Assembly: GCF_008086345.1 (NCBI RefSeq)
Contig: NZ_CP043006.1
Coordinates: 618,032-682,031, forward strand
Source of the DNA: Chitinophaga sp. XS-30
Lineage (GTDB): Bacteria; Bacteroidota; Bacteroidia; Chitinophagales; Chitinophagaceae
Direction of reading: 5' to 3'
Length of the DNA: 64,000 nucleotides
The notes under the pieces are model-generated. The model saw only the letters and a program-made list of their open reading frames with translations. It made no database searches and had not been told where the DNA came from. Numbering within the stretch: the stretch's first letter is position 1; each line of letters starts with the position of its first letter. Positions 26,342 to 35,980 of the stretch are shown piece after piece. The position numbers and the translations under genes were made by a program.

Positions 26342-27370
26342 ATGGAAGAGAGAACAGAAATCAATGACCTCGGGGAGTTCGGCCTGATCGACTACCTGAC
26401 CCGCAATATCGAGATCAGCAATGCCGGCACCATCCTCGGCGTAGGGGACGATGCCGCCGTGATCGACCACTTCGGCAAACAAACCGTTATATCTACGGAC
26501 ATGCTGGTGGAGGGCATTCATTTTGACCTGATGTACACCCCGCTGAAACACCTCGGCTACAAATCGGTTATCGTGAACCTGTCGGACATCTATGCCATGA
26601 ATGCCACGCCCACGCACATTACGCTGAGCCTGGCCTTCTCCAACCGCTTCTCGCTGGAAGCGCTCACCGAGTTTTATGACGGCGTATATGCGGCCTGCGA
26701 CAAGTATAAGGTAGACCTGATCGGCGGGGATACCACCTCCTCCCAGAAAGGTTTTGTGATCAGCGTTACCGCCATCGGCGAAGTGGCGCCGGACAAGTTC
26801 GTGAAACGTTCCACCGCACAAAAAGGCGATCTGCTTTGCGTGTCCGGCGACCTGGGTGCCGCCTACCTCGGCCTCACCATACTGGAAAGGGAAAAACAGA
26901 TCTTCCTGGAAAACCCCAATATCCAGCCGGACCTGGAAAGCCAGACCTATGTGATCGGCCGCCAGCTGAAACCCGAAGCCCGTCACGATATTATCTCCTT
27001 CCTGGCCGGCAAGGAGATCACCCCTACCGCCATGATGGACGTCAGCGACGGCCTCAGCTCGGATATCCTCCACATCTGTAAACAAAGCGAACTGGGCTGC
27101 GTGCTGTATGAGGAGAAGATACCTGTGCATGACGACAGCCGCCAGCTGGCCATGAAACTCGGCCTCGATCCCACTGCCTGCGCACTGAGCGGCGGAGAGG
27201 ATTATGAACTGCTGTTCACCATGAAACAGGAAGATTATGACAAGATCACGCTGAATGAAGAGATCGCCGTGATCGGTTATATGACCGATGCCGCAGAAGG
27301 AGCGCACATCATCACCCAGAGCAACAACAAGCACCAGATCACCGCACAGGGCTGGAACGCGTTCAAATAA
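26342..27370 (+). CDS. thiL: Thiamine-monophosphate kinase
   Basis: The 342-residue ThiL phosphorylates thiamine monophosphate to thiamine diphosphate, the last step of cofactor synthesis, in the cytoplasm. The ATP and Mg ligands are visible in GVGDDAAVI, STDMLVEGIHFD, SDIYAMNA, GGDTTSSQKG and DVSDGLSSD, and SGGEDYELLF near the C-terminus completes the family pattern. It is the second gene of an operon with an inositol-monophosphatase-family enzyme. No other thiamine genes are in the window. Confidence 0.95.
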   Translation: MEERTEINDLGEFGLIDYLTRNIEISNAGTILGVGDDAAVIDHFGKQTVISTDMLVEGIHFDLMYTPLKHLGYKSVIVNLSDIYAMNATPTHITLSLAFSNRFSLEALTEFYDGVYAACDKYKVDLIGGDTTSSQKGFVISVTAIGEVAPDKFVKRSTAQKGDLLCVSGDLGAAYLGLTILEREKQIFLENPNIQPDLESQTYVIGRQLKPEARHDIISFLAGKEITPTAMMDVSDGLSSDILHICKQSELGCVLYEEKIPVHDDSRQLAMKLGLDPTACALSGGEDYELLFTMKQEDYDKITLNEEIAVIGYMTDAAEGAHIITQSNNKHQITAQGWNAFK

Positions 27371-27391
27371 CCGCGGGGCCGGCCAGGCAGA

Positions 27392-29056
27392 TCACTCCAC
27401 CACCAGCTTCAAACCCTGGCTGTTGTGGGTCGGGTCCAGCTCCGGCATGGCCGTTACGCCTATTTTCAGCGTGTATTTCCCTTTTTCCTGCGGCGCCTTT
27501 ACCTGTAACTGCACGCTATCCCGCAGCAATGCGTCGGACAGCAACAGATCGCCTTCCACAACGGAGCTCCAGTCCTCTCCCTTTCGCAGGATGTATCCAA
27601 CGCGCGCATCGTTCAGCTTCACGGGGGAAGCATACCCGTTCCTGACCCCGAAGGTCAATGGAAGCGTTTCTCCCGGAGCGGCGTGAAATTCCGTTTCCGC
27701 CGGTACGAACTGTATCAGGGAGTAGGAGTAATAGGGCGAATACGTTTTGAGATAAAGTTTCCCCTGGGGCCGGGTAAGGCTGTCTGTATAAGTAAAAGAA
27801 CCCGGGTGGTTGGAGACCAGCAATACCTCCTTTCCCCACAACTCCTCTTCCGTCTGCCAGTAGTTATATTGACTGCGGCGGGAAAACACACTGTTCAGGC
27901 TATACGAAACTCCTCCGGCATAATACAGGTATTTGGAAGGGGCCTGGTAACTGTTCAGGAACACCACCGGCCGGCCCGCTGCTTTGGCTGCCACTGCCGC
28001 CGTCCACTCCCGGTTATGATGGATCTCCGGCCGAACTTCCACACCCGGCATAAAATCCCACACCAGGTACACCCGTGCGATCAGCACGAGTATCAGCGAA
28101 GGCCATAAGGTGATCTTCAATATTCTCCTTGAAAGCCCTTGCCGCACGATGGTCTGGTGTGCCAGGATCAGCAGCGGCGCAAACACCATCACCGTCCAGT
28201 TAGCCTCCACGCGGCCTTTGAATGTGCTGAAGAGGAAGAACACCAGTACGCCGATCAGGCTGTACTTCAACGCTCTTTCAAAATTATTGCTCTGCACCTG
28301 GGAACGGAAAGCGTAATACAACAACAGCCAGCCGATCAGCGGGCCGAACAGCAATACCTGCCCCAGCACATAATCCAGCGTGTAGCTGATATCGTAAGAA
28401 GAAGCGTTCCTTTCCACAAGATGGTACTGCAGGGAGGGAAAGTCATGCGCATATTGCCAGTAGAGGTGAGGGAAGAACAGTATCGTGGTAATGATCACGG
28501 CAATATAATAGCGGTAAGCCCTCAGCAGGTGGATATTGGCGATCAGTGTAAAGAACACCAGCAATATGCCATGGTATTTGCTGTAAAACATCAGCGCCAT
28601 GCTGAGCCCCAGCAGAAAGGTGTTCTTCCAGCTCTGGGATTCCAGGAAGTTGCGGTAGATATAAAAATAGAGGGTGGCAAAGAAGATCAGGGGAATATCC
28701 GGTACGGCCAGCATCCCGCCGAGCTGCATGGCCCCCATGCCGGCGAGGATCAGGTAGAGCACCCGGTTGTTCTTTTGCGGGATCATTTTATCTACCAGTA
28801 CCAGGGTAAGCACATTCATCACGATCATGCCCAGGCGGATGCCCAATTCATTATGGAAAAGCGCATACCCCGCCTTGATCAGCAGCGCGATCATGGGCGG
28901 ATGATCGAAATACCCCCAGTCGAGGTGACCGGAATAAACCCAGTAATACGCCTCATCGTCCAGCAGCTCCGTAAAGGCAGCCTGCAGGATGGCCAGGACG
29001 GCCCAGGCTGTCCATACAAGATTCTTATACTGGTCTTTGGTAAAAAAGCGGATCAT
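27392..29056 (-). CDS. Glycosyltransferase family 39 (ArnT/PMT-like)
   Basis: Multi-span membrane glycosyltransferase of 554 residues that would use a polyprenyl-phosphate sugar donor on the periplasmic side. The catalytic Asp-Glu pair lies in LLDDEAYYWVYSGHLDWGYFD (about 31-51) in the first periplasmic loop, followed by the HPPM segment. About nine to ten hydrophobic helices follow, then a soluble beta-rich C-terminal domain (about 430-554). Lipid A, protein or another surface glycan could be the acceptor. It is convergent with thiL with only a 21-nt gap and no terminator that I can see. Confidence 0.9.
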   Translation of the reverse strand: MIRFFTKDQYKNLVWTAWAVLAILQAAFTELLDDEAYYWVYSGHLDWGYFDHPPMIALLIKAGYALFHNELGIRLGMIVMNVLTLVLVDKMIPQKNNRVLYLILAGMGAMQLGGMLAVPDIPLIFFATLYFYIYRNFLESQSWKNTFLLGLSMALMFYSKYHGILLVFFTLIANIHLLRAYRYYIAVIITTILFFPHLYWQYAHDFPSLQYHLVERNASSYDISYTLDYVLGQVLLFGPLIGWLLLYYAFRSQVQSNNFERALKYSLIGVLVFFLFSTFKGRVEANWTVMVFAPLLILAHQTIVRQGLSRRILKITLWPSLILVLIARVYLVWDFMPGVEVRPEIHHNREWTAAVAAKAAGRPVVFLNSYQAPSKYLYYAGGVSYSLNSVFSRRSQYNYWQTEEELWGKEVLLVSNHPGSFTYTDSLTRPQGKLYLKTYSPYYSYSLIQFVPAETEFHAAPGETLPLTFGVRNGYASPVKLNDARVGYILRKGEDWSSVVEGDLLLSDALLRDSVQLQVKAPQEKGKYTLKIGVTAMPELDPTHNSQGLKLVVE

Positions 29057-29139
29057 AGTGCCGCGAAGTTAGGCAAGTTCACCGGGAATTTCAGCGGAAA
29101 CAGCAGCAGTGCGCCGGCCGGGACATGGCGCCGCGGCCG

Positions 29140-29931
29140 CTACAGGATCATGAAACGGTCGGCATCCTTCATGAAAGGGAATTTCGCGCGCAGGTCATCC
29201 AGGTGTGAGCGGGAAAGGGTATAGGTGAAAACATCCTCATCATGCGCCTTGTGGTAGATGATCTCCCCCACCGGGTCTATAAGGCTGGTATCACCGCTGT
29301 GATAGATGTTGTTGCCATCATTGCCCACGCGGTTCACGCCGATGGCGTAACACTGGTTCTCGATGGCCCTGGCCTGCAGCAAAGCTCTCCAGGGTGTGCT
29401 GCGGCGTTCCGGCCAGTTGGCCACGTTCACCAGCACATCATATGCGGGATTGCCGTCTTCCTGTATGGTATTGCGCGCCCAAACCGGGAAACGAAGGTCG
29501 TAGCAGATATTCAGGCAGATCTTCCAACCCTTCACCTGCGCGATCAGGCGCTTATCTCCCGCTCTGTAGTGATTGTGCTCATCAGCGAATGCAAACAGAT
29601 GACGCTTGTCATACGTACCGTAAGTGCCGTTAGGCAGCATCCAGATCAGGCGGTTGAAATACGCTCCGTTCTCTTCAATGATAAGGCTCCCTGTGATGAT
29701 CACGTTCTTTTCCCTGGCTTTCTGCTTCATCCACTGCACGGCGCTGCCGTCCATGGTTTCTGCCAGCCGGGAAGATTGCATGCTGAAACCGGTGCTGAAC
29801 ATCTCCGGCAGCACGATCACCTCCGTACGCGTTTTGATGGAATCGATCTTTTGACCGAACATGGCCAGGTTTGCCGGAATATCTTCCCAGTGAAGATCAG
29901 CTTGAATAAGCGAAACGGTTAAATCAGACAT
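29140..29931 (-). CDS. Omega-amidase-like nitrilase superfamily amidohydrolase
   Basis: A 263-residue C-N hydrolase with the complete Glu-Lys-Cys triad: E43 (LPEMF), K109 (YDKRHLF) and C143 (NICYDLRFPVW). The sequence style matches YafV/Nit2 omega-amidases, which hydrolyse 2-oxoglutaramate and 2-oxosuccinamate, toxic by-products of glutamine and asparagine transamination. It is cytoplasmic. A candidate -7 element (TAATTTTG on the minus strand, 29959-29966) lies just upstream. Confidence 0.9.
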   Translation of the reverse strand: MSDLTVSLIQADLHWEDIPANLAMFGQKIDSIKTRTEVIVLPEMFSTGFSMQSSRLAETMDGSAVQWMKQKAREKNVIITGSLIIEENGAYFNRLIWMLPNGTYGTYDKRHLFAFADEHNHYRAGDKRLIAQVKGWKICLNICYDLRFPVWARNTIQEDGNPAYDVLVNVANWPERRSTPWRALLQARAIENQCYAIGVNRVGNDGNNIYHSGDTSLIDPVGEIIYHKAHDEDVFTYTLSRSHLDDLRAKFPFMKDADRFMIL

Positions 29932-30004
29932 ATCACATTAATTACTGCAAAACGCTGTCAAAATTACGATGTGTTGGATTAGAAAGTTTTGAATTATTGC
30001 GCTT

Positions 30005-30469
30005 TTATGCTTCCATTTTTGCGATTTCTTCAATGGCATCCCGTGCCAGATCGTACTCAAAACCTCTCTGCAACAGGAATTGAAGGGTTTTATACTGCCT
30101 TTTCGGGGGTTTTTCGGCCGATAATGACCGGTACTTCCGGCCGGCAAGCGCCAGCAGGGTTTTCCCGTAATCTTCCTCCCCGATGTCCGCCAGCGCTTTT
30201 TTGATGCAGTAAACGGAGACCTGTCTTTGTTTCAGGGCCATGGTGATCTTCTTTCTTCCCCATTGCTGCATCCTGAATTTGCCGCCGGCAAAGGCAATGG
30301 CATATCGCTCTTCGTTAAGAAAATTCTCTTCTACCAGGTGCGCGATGGCATTTTCCAGTTCATCTCCGCGCAGGCCAAGTTCCCGGCCCTTCTCCCGTAC
30401 TTCCGTATGGCAGCGTTCCTGGTAGGCACAATAATGGCGCAGTTTGAGTATCGCTGCATTCATCATCAT
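30005..30469 (-). CDS. recX: Regulatory protein RecX
   Basis: The 154-residue all-helical protein fits RecX: tandem three-helix repeats, with features such as CHTEVREKGRELG, LVEENFLNEERYA and the FQQWGRKKI-like segment KFRMQQWGRKKI. RecX binds the RecA filament and limits its extension. Unusually, it is not beside recA but 1 nt downstream of a UvrD-type helicase gene on the same strand, which links two factors that restrain or dismantle RecA filaments. Confidence 0.9.
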   Translation of the reverse strand: MMMNAAILKLRHYCAYQERCHTEVREKGRELGLRGDELENAIAHLVEENFLNEERYAIAFAGGKFRMQQWGRKKITMALKQRQVSVYCIKKALADIGEEDYGKTLLALAGRKYRSLSAEKPPKRQYKTLQFLLQRGFEYDLARDAIEEIAKMEA

Positions 30470-30470
30470 C

Positions 30471-32789
30471 CTAACTATTCCGTATGATCATCAGTTTAGC
30501 GTAGTTCAGCATGATCTTTTTTTCACCGCCGGCTTTCGGGAATACCACGGTGGCGATGCGGTTGTTCGGAGCGCCTTCGAGGTTCAATATCTTTCCGAAG
30601 CCGAATTTCTGATGCTCTACATCCATGCCCGGTTCCATGGCGGAGGGATCATCCGCTGTAAAGTTCGGGCTGGGGGTATGGCTGCTCACCGCACCGGCAG
30701 ATACCGGTCTGGATACAGTTCTGGTTGGGGTGGACGGCTGCGCCGGCGCTTTCCGTTTGTCGAACATGCCGCCCCAGGAAACACCGCCGCCAACGTTCCC
30801 GCTGTTACGGATGCCACCGGCATAACTCCGGTCGATATACTGCTCCGGCATTTCTTCCAGGAAACGGCTGGCCTCATTCTGCTGCAGCTGCCCGAAACGG
30901 TAGCGGCTGTTGGCGTAAGTGAGGAACAGGCGGGACTTTGCACGGGTAACGGCCACATAGAACAACCGGCGTTCTTCTTCCAGTTCTTCACGGGAATTGA
31001 TGGACATGCCACTGGGAAACAGGCTTTCCTCCAGGCCCACCGTGAATACCACCGGAAATTCCAGCCCTTTTGCCGCGTGAATGGTCATCAGCTTCACTAC
31101 ATCGCTGTCTTCTTCGTTGCCCTGGTCCGCATCCGTGAGCAGCGTGATCTGCTGCAGATAGCTGCCGAGACTTTTATCCAGCAGTTCGCCGTCTTCCGTA
31201 GGGGTTTCCGTAAACTCCTTGATAGAGTTCAGCAACTCCTGTATGTTCTCGTAACGGGCAAGCCCTTCGGTAGTTTTGTCGTTGAACAGTTCCTTGACGA
31301 TATTGGTGGATTTACCAACCTGTACCGCTACATCGTATGCATTCTGTTTTTCAAGCTGCACGCGGAAGCTGTGCATCATGGTAACGAAGTTGCTGATCGC
31401 TTCCAGGGTGCCGCCTTTAAACCCGAATTCACGGGCATTTTCCAATACCTGCCAGAAAGTGATGTTCTGCTCGTTGCTGTAAATCGTTATCTTTTCGATG
31501 GTGGTTTTGCCAATGCCGCGCACAGGATAGTTGATGATCCTTTTGATGCTTTCCTCATCGCGGGGATTGATGATCACACGAAGATAGGCCAGGAAGTCCT
31601 TGATCTCCTTGCGCTGATAGAACGAGATGCCGCCGTAGATCCGGTACGGGATGGCCATTTTTCGAAGGCTTTCCTCAAAGGAACGGCTTTGCGCATTGGT
31701 ACGGTAAAGGATGGCGAATTCCCTGTTCGCATAATGATTGCGCAATTTCTGCTCCGCAATGGTATCCGCCACAAATTTGCCTTCCTCGTTATCCGTATTG
31801 GTGCGTACCAGTTTGATCTTGTCGCCTTCCAGGTTGTCCGTCCACAGATTCTTTTCTATCTGCCCCTTGTTTTTGGAGATCACTTCATTCGCCACATTGA
31901 GGATGGACTTGGTGCTGCGGTAATTCTGTTCCAGCTTCACCACTTTTACATCGTCATAATCTTTTTCGAACTGCAGGATATTCTGGATGGTGGCGCCGCG
32001 GAACGAGTAAATGCTCTGTGCATCATCCCCAACCACGCAAATATTTTCATGCACCGCGCCCAGCAGCTTGACGATCTCGTACTGCGCGGGGTTGGTATCC
32101 TGATACTCATCGATCATGATGTACCGGAACTTGTGCTGATATTTTGCGAGCACTTCCGGGAAGCCTTTCAGCAGCACGTACATTTTGTACAGCAGATCAT
32201 CAAAGTCCATAGCGCCGTTCTTGAAGCAGCGCTTGGCGTACATATCGTATATTTTGCCTACCAGCGGGCGGTTGGCGCGCTGATCTTCCTGCTGTACATA
32301 GTAATCATGCTGATATTCTTCCGGGCTCATGAGGCTGTTCTTGGCCGCGGAGATGCGGTTGTACACCAGGTTGGGCTTGTAATGCTTGTCATCCAGGTTC
32401 AGCTCGTTCACGATGGTCTTTACCACACTCTTCGCATCATCTGCATCATAAATGGTAAAGTCGCTCGGATAGCCCAGCTTCGGCGCATCGCTGCGGAGCA
32501 GGCGGGCAAAGACGGAGTGGAAAGTGCCGATATAGAGATTGCGCGCCTCATTACCGCCAAGTATTTTCTCCACCCTTTCTTTCATTTCCTTTGCCGCCTT
32601 GTTGGTAAATGTCAACGCCAGTATATTGAAGGCGTCCACCCCGTTCCGCATCAGGTGGGCGATCCTTGTTGTCAGTACTTTTGTTTTACCTGAACCGGCG
32701 CCTGCAATGATCATCAGCGGGCCATTGATGGCCGTTACCGCTTCGCGTTGCCGTTCGTTCAGATCGTCTAGATAGTTTGCCTTCATCAA
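30471..32789 (-). CDS. UvrD/PcrA-type superfamily 1 DNA helicase
   Basis: ATP-dependent 3'-5' helicase of 772 residues. The Walker A motif is AGAGSGKT (29-36), Walker B is IDEYQDTN, motif III is GDDAQSIYSFRGA, motif V is TIHAAKGLEFPVVF and motif VI is RRLFYVAVTRAK. The C-terminal tail (about 650-772) is Gly/Ser-rich and then contains a VEHQKFGFGKI segment, the small Tudor-like fold that contacts RNA polymerase in PcrA. It acts in nucleotide-excision and mismatch repair and in clearing RecA or stalled RNA polymerase. It is translationally close to recX. Confidence 0.95.
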   Translation of the reverse strand: MMKANYLDDLNERQREAVTAINGPLMIIAGAGSGKTKVLTTRIAHLMRNGVDAFNILALTFTNKAAKEMKERVEKILGGNEARNLYIGTFHSVFARLLRSDAPKLGYPSDFTIYDADDAKSVVKTIVNELNLDDKHYKPNLVYNRISAAKNSLMSPEEYQHDYYVQQEDQRANRPLVGKIYDMYAKRCFKNGAMDFDDLLYKMYVLLKGFPEVLAKYQHKFRYIMIDEYQDTNPAQYEIVKLLGAVHENICVVGDDAQSIYSFRGATIQNILQFEKDYDDVKVVKLEQNYRSTKSILNVANEVISKNKGQIEKNLWTDNLEGDKIKLVRTNTDNEEGKFVADTIAEQKLRNHYANREFAILYRTNAQSRSFEESLRKMAIPYRIYGGISFYQRKEIKDFLAYLRVIINPRDEESIKRIINYPVRGIGKTTIEKITIYSNEQNITFWQVLENAREFGFKGGTLEAISNFVTMMHSFRVQLEKQNAYDVAVQVGKSTNIVKELFNDKTTEGLARYENIQELLNSIKEFTETPTEDGELLDKSLGSYLQQITLLTDADQGNEEDSDVVKLMTIHAAKGLEFPVVFTVGLEESLFPSGMSINSREELEEERRLFYVAVTRAKSRLFLTYANSRYRFGQLQQNEASRFLEEMPEQYIDRSYAGGIRNSGNVGGGVSWGGMFDKRKAPAQPSTPTRTVSRPVSAGAVSSHTPSPNFTADDPSAMEPGMDVEHQKFGFGKILNLEGAPNNRIATVVFPKAGGEKKIMLNYAKLMIIRNS

Positions 32790-32902
32790 TCAGAAAATTT
32801 CAGGCGTAAAAATACGATTTGAGGGGCGGATCACGAAACTTATAAATGTTGCAGCGCTTTCACCGGCCGGACGAGGTTATGCGGCTCCCGGCCATCCATA
32901 AA

Positions 32903-32938
32903 AAAAGGACTGCACCGGTTTTGCGGCACAGTCCTTTT
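32903..32938 (-). terminator. Terminator of the M28 peptidase gene
   Basis: Stem AAAAGGACTG / CAGTCCTTTT with extra CCG/CGG pairing in the loop and T-runs on the minus strand. It lies 24 nt beyond the peptidase stop. Confidence 0.85.
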
Positions 32939-32961
32939 ACTTATAGTTAAAAGCCTTGTTT

Positions 32962-34515
32962 TTATTTTTCGTCCCGGTCCACCTTCAGGCGCTCTTCCCG
33001 GTTGGCGATCTCCCAGGCGGTATGGAACACCAGCCGGGCCCGTTTCTCCAGCATGGGATAGCTGATCTTGTCCGGCGTATCACCTGCGCCATGGTAGTCG
33101 GGATGCACGCCGTTGAAATAAAATATGATGGGTATCTTATGCTGCGCGAACATGTAATGGTCCGAGCGGTAATAGAAACGGTTGGGATCATTCGGATCAT
33201 TGTATTTGTAATCCAGGTCAAGCCCTACATTTTCATTCGCCGCTTCGCTGACGGGGCGGAGATCTGAGCTGAGCTTGTTGTCCCCGATGATATACACGTA
33301 ATTGCTGTCCTGCGCATGATCTTTGTCTATCCTGCCGATCATATCGATATTGAGGTCCGCTACCGTATTGGCCAGCGGGTACACCGGATGATCTGTATAG
33401 TAACGGGAGCCCAGCAAGCCTTTCTCTTCCCCGCTTACCGTCATGAACACAATACTGCGACGGGGCCCTTTACCGGCTTTTTTTGCTTTCATGAAAGCTT
33501 CCGCCATGGCTATTACCGCCACGGTGCCGGAACCGTCATCGTCCGCACCGGGATGTATCTTCCCATTGATCACGCCGATATGGTCATAGTGTGCGGTAAT
33601 GAAAAGGTATTCGTCTTTTTTGTCCGTGCCGGGAAGAATGCCCAGCACATTGCTTGATTTTATTTCGGCGGAGCCTTTTTTAAACACCAGGTCCGTGATC
33701 TGCCCGTTGACAGGCTGTAAAGCAGCGGCGGGGTCTTTCAGTGCGGCAGCGAGCGTGGCATATGGTGTGCCGAGTATCGCCGTAGCCATATCCGCTGAAA
33801 TGAAATACGAGTTGGGGATGTATTCCATGGTGGTCATTTCCTGGAAATACAGGCCGGTCCGGCGAACACGGTTGCCCGCCCTGGCGATCTGCGCCGCATT
33901 GGACGTAACGATGAACACGGCCTTTGCCCCTTTGCCCCCGGCGGTACGCAGCTTATTGCGCAAGGTGGAAAGGGTGGTCTGCCCTTCAGCAAGCGGGAAC
34001 ATGGCCTCGCCATCCGCATTCAGCGGCACCCCTTCCGCAAGCATAACGATCTTGTCCGTTACATCCAGTCCCTTATAGTTATCATACGCTTCGTTGCTAA
34101 CGCCGTATCCGGCAAACACCACGCCCGTTGAGGATAGCGTCTGATTGCTGTTATCGCGCAGGCTGTTGTAGAAATCCCTGCCGAATGTGAAGGTCTTTCC
34201 GCCAGCTTTGATCGTACCGGTGTTGATGGTATCCTGGAAAAGGCTGAATGGCTGTTCCCATTTACCGTCCGCGGCAGGTTGCAGGCCGGCTTGTTTGAAT
34301 TTTTCGGTAATGAATGCGGCCGCTTTGTATTGCCCGGGCTGCCCCGTTTCCCTTCCCTGCATTTCGTCACCGGCAATAATGTAGAGGTTCTTTTTAAGGC
34401 CGTTTGCCGTGATGCTGTTGGCAAAGGGCACCGCGGCGGTGCCCGGGGCTGCAAGCTGAGCGCAGGCTGTTATCGTACCGGCCAGCAGACCCGCCAGGAG
34501 CGTAATATTTTTCAT
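32962..34515 (-). CDS. Secreted M28 family zinc metallopeptidase
   Basis: Aminopeptidase of the M28 family with a signal peptide (MKNITLLAGLLAG, cleaved near CAQLA), a protease-associated domain insert (about 110-250) and a peptidase domain. Zinc ligands are in ITAHYDHIG, PGADDDGSG, SGEEKGLLGS and NIDMIGR, with the last His in YRSDHYMFA. It should trim N-terminal residues from peptides outside the cytoplasm. I start at the Met at 34515 because the 19 residues before it in the longer frame would spoil the signal peptide. It is monocistronic, with terminators on both sides. Confidence 0.93.
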   Translation of the reverse strand: MKNITLLAGLLAGTITACAQLAAPGTAAVPFANSITANGLKKNLYIIAGDEMQGRETGQPGQYKAAAFITEKFKQAGLQPAADGKWEQPFSLFQDTINTGTIKAGGKTFTFGRDFYNSLRDNSNQTLSSTGVVFAGYGVSNEAYDNYKGLDVTDKIVMLAEGVPLNADGEAMFPLAEGQTTLSTLRNKLRTAGGKGAKAVFIVTSNAAQIARAGNRVRRTGLYFQEMTTMEYIPNSYFISADMATAILGTPYATLAAALKDPAAALQPVNGQITDLVFKKGSAEIKSSNVLGILPGTDKKDEYLFITAHYDHIGVINGKIHPGADDDGSGTVAVIAMAEAFMKAKKAGKGPRRSIVFMTVSGEEKGLLGSRYYTDHPVYPLANTVADLNIDMIGRIDKDHAQDSNYVYIIGDNKLSSDLRPVSEAANENVGLDLDYKYNDPNDPNRFYYRSDHYMFAQHKIPIIFYFNGVHPDYHGAGDTPDKISYPMLEKRARLVFHTAWEIANREERLKVDRDEK

Positions 34516-34586
34516 GGGTTGATGTTTAATCTGGCTTAAAATTAAGGTTTGCCGGGTAAGTACCGCTACCATTCATCTAAAAAGAC

Positions 34587-34622
34587 AAAAAGAGGCTGCG
34601 GAACAGTACCGCAACCTCTTTC
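34587..34622 (-). terminator. Terminator of rpiB
   Basis: Stem AAAGAGGCTGCGG / CCGCAACCTCTTT with one mismatch and a 7-nt loop. It lies just beyond the rpiB stop on the minus strand. Confidence 0.8.
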
Positions 34623-34642
34623 TAATATGATCTGTCTGTCTA

Positions 34643-35101
34643 TTACATGCAGGCGATCTTCTTTACCCGGTTCTCATGCCGACCGCCTTCAAATGGCGTA
34701 TCCATGAAAATGTCCACCATTTCACGCGCCGTCGTAAGATCTACGAAGCGGGCGGGTATGCACAATACATTGGCGTCATTATGACTGCGGGCCAGTCTTG
34801 CCAGCTCATCGCCCCAGCAAATGGCGGCACGGATCTGCTGGTGTTTGTTGGCGGTAATGGCCACGCCATTGCCGCTGCCGCAGATCAGGATGCCGAAGGC
34901 GTAATCGCCCGATTCCACTGCTGTTGCTACAGGATGAGCAAAGTCAGGATAATCCACCGAGTCCGCCGAAGGCGCACCGAAGTCCTTTATCAGCATACCC
35001 TTTCCTTCCAGATAAGAGATCACTTCCTCTTTATATTCATATCCCGCATGGTCTGAACCGATCGCTACCGGCAATGCAAGATTAAAAGTAGTTTGTTCCA
35101 T
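34643..35101 (-). CDS. rpiB: Ribose 5-phosphate isomerase B
   Basis: A 152-residue RpiB-type isomerase of the pentose-phosphate pathway, interconverting ribose 5-phosphate and ribulose 5-phosphate. Substrate and catalytic residues lie in GSDHAGYEYK, ICGSGNGVAITANKH (with the catalytic Cys) and CWGDELARLARSHNDANVL. Length is standard. It follows tatC on the same strand after 33 nt and has its own terminator, so a tatC-rpiB transcript is plausible. Confidence 0.95.
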   Translation of the reverse strand: MEQTTFNLALPVAIGSDHAGYEYKEEVISYLEGKGMLIKDFGAPSADSVDYPDFAHPVATAVESGDYAFGILICGSGNGVAITANKHQQIRAAICWGDELARLARSHNDANVLCIPARFVDLTTAREMVDIFMDTPFEGGRHENRVKKIACM

Positions 35102-35134
35102 ACAACCCGATTTTAGGCGTTTAATATTTATTCA

Positions 35135-35980
35135 TCAGGACCATTCTTCCTGTTCTTTCTTTTCTTTCTCTTTATACACTTTTGCCGATATAAAGATACT
35201 GATCTCATACAAGAGGTAGAGCGGAACGAACACCAATATCTGGTCGATCACATCGGGCGGGGTGATGATCGCGGCCAGGATAAGGATCACTACGATGGCG
35301 TGACGGCGGTAACTGCGCATGAAATCCGGTGTGAGCAGCCCCAGTTTGGTGAGGAAATATACCAGGATAGGCATTTCGAACAATACCCCCATTCCCAGGA
35401 TGATCTGGGACATGAGGCCGAAATAATCATCGATAAAGAATTCGTTCTTGATCACTTCCGACACGGTGTAGCTGGCCAGGAAGTTGATCATGAAAGGCGC
35501 TATCAGCAGGTAGCTGAATGCTATGCCCATGAGGAACTGCAGGCTGATCCAGAAGATAATGCCCTGGGAGCCTTTGGCCTCATTTTCCTTCAATGCCGGC
35601 CTGATGAAGCGCCAGAACTCGTAACAGATGTAAGGGAAGGCCCCTATAAAGCCCAGGATGAATGCCATTTTGAACTGCAACATGATCTGTCCGGCCATTT
35701 TGTAGTTCTGGAAATTGATTTCCGGGGGCACCAGGCACAACTTGTCTCCCAGGCCTATGGCATGGCTTAAACTGCACATCCACTGATAAGTCGGGAAATC
35801 CGGCCGTGTAGGTCCGAAAACAACATTGGTCAGGATCCACTCCGTAAAAACAAAACCCAGGATGCTGACGGTAACAATGGCAATGGCAGACCTTACAATA
35901 TGCCAGCGTAATTCTTCCAGATGGTCAAAAAACGACATCTCTGCCTTGTTCTCACTATTCGAGAATAATTTCTTTAACAT
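35135..35980 (-). CDS. tatC: Sec-independent protein translocase TatC
   Basis: Inner-membrane receptor subunit of the twin-arginine pathway, 281 residues with six helices. Family hallmarks are FDHLEELRWHIVRS near the N-terminus (with the essential Glu), FPYICYEFWRFIRPALKENE in the middle and the conserved Pro-rich first periplasmic loop. It recognises RR signal peptides of folded exported proteins with TatA. The charged C-terminal tail is Lys/Glu-rich. No tatA gene is in the window, so it lies elsewhere. Confidence 0.95.
   Translation of the reverse strand: MLKKLFSNSENKAEMSFFDHLEELRWHIVRSAIAIVTVSILGFVFTEWILTNVVFGPTRPDFPTYQWMCSLSHAIGLGDKLCLVPPEINFQNYKMAGQIMLQFKMAFILGFIGAFPYICYEFWRFIRPALKENEAKGSQGIIFWISLQFLMGIAFSYLLIAPFMINFLASYTVSEVIKNEFFIDDYFGLMSQIILGMGVLFEMPILVYFLTKLGLLTPDFMRSYRRHAIVVILILAAIITPPDVIDQILVFVPLYLLYEISIFISAKVYKEKEKKEQEEWS

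Noticed and set aside
30444..32693. A 749-codon open frame on the plus strand opposite the helicase gene
   Set aside because: It is the exact antisense of a well-conserved UvrD-type gene, contains no domain I recognise, and has the His/Val/Gln-rich composition typical of such shadows in GC-rich coding DNA.
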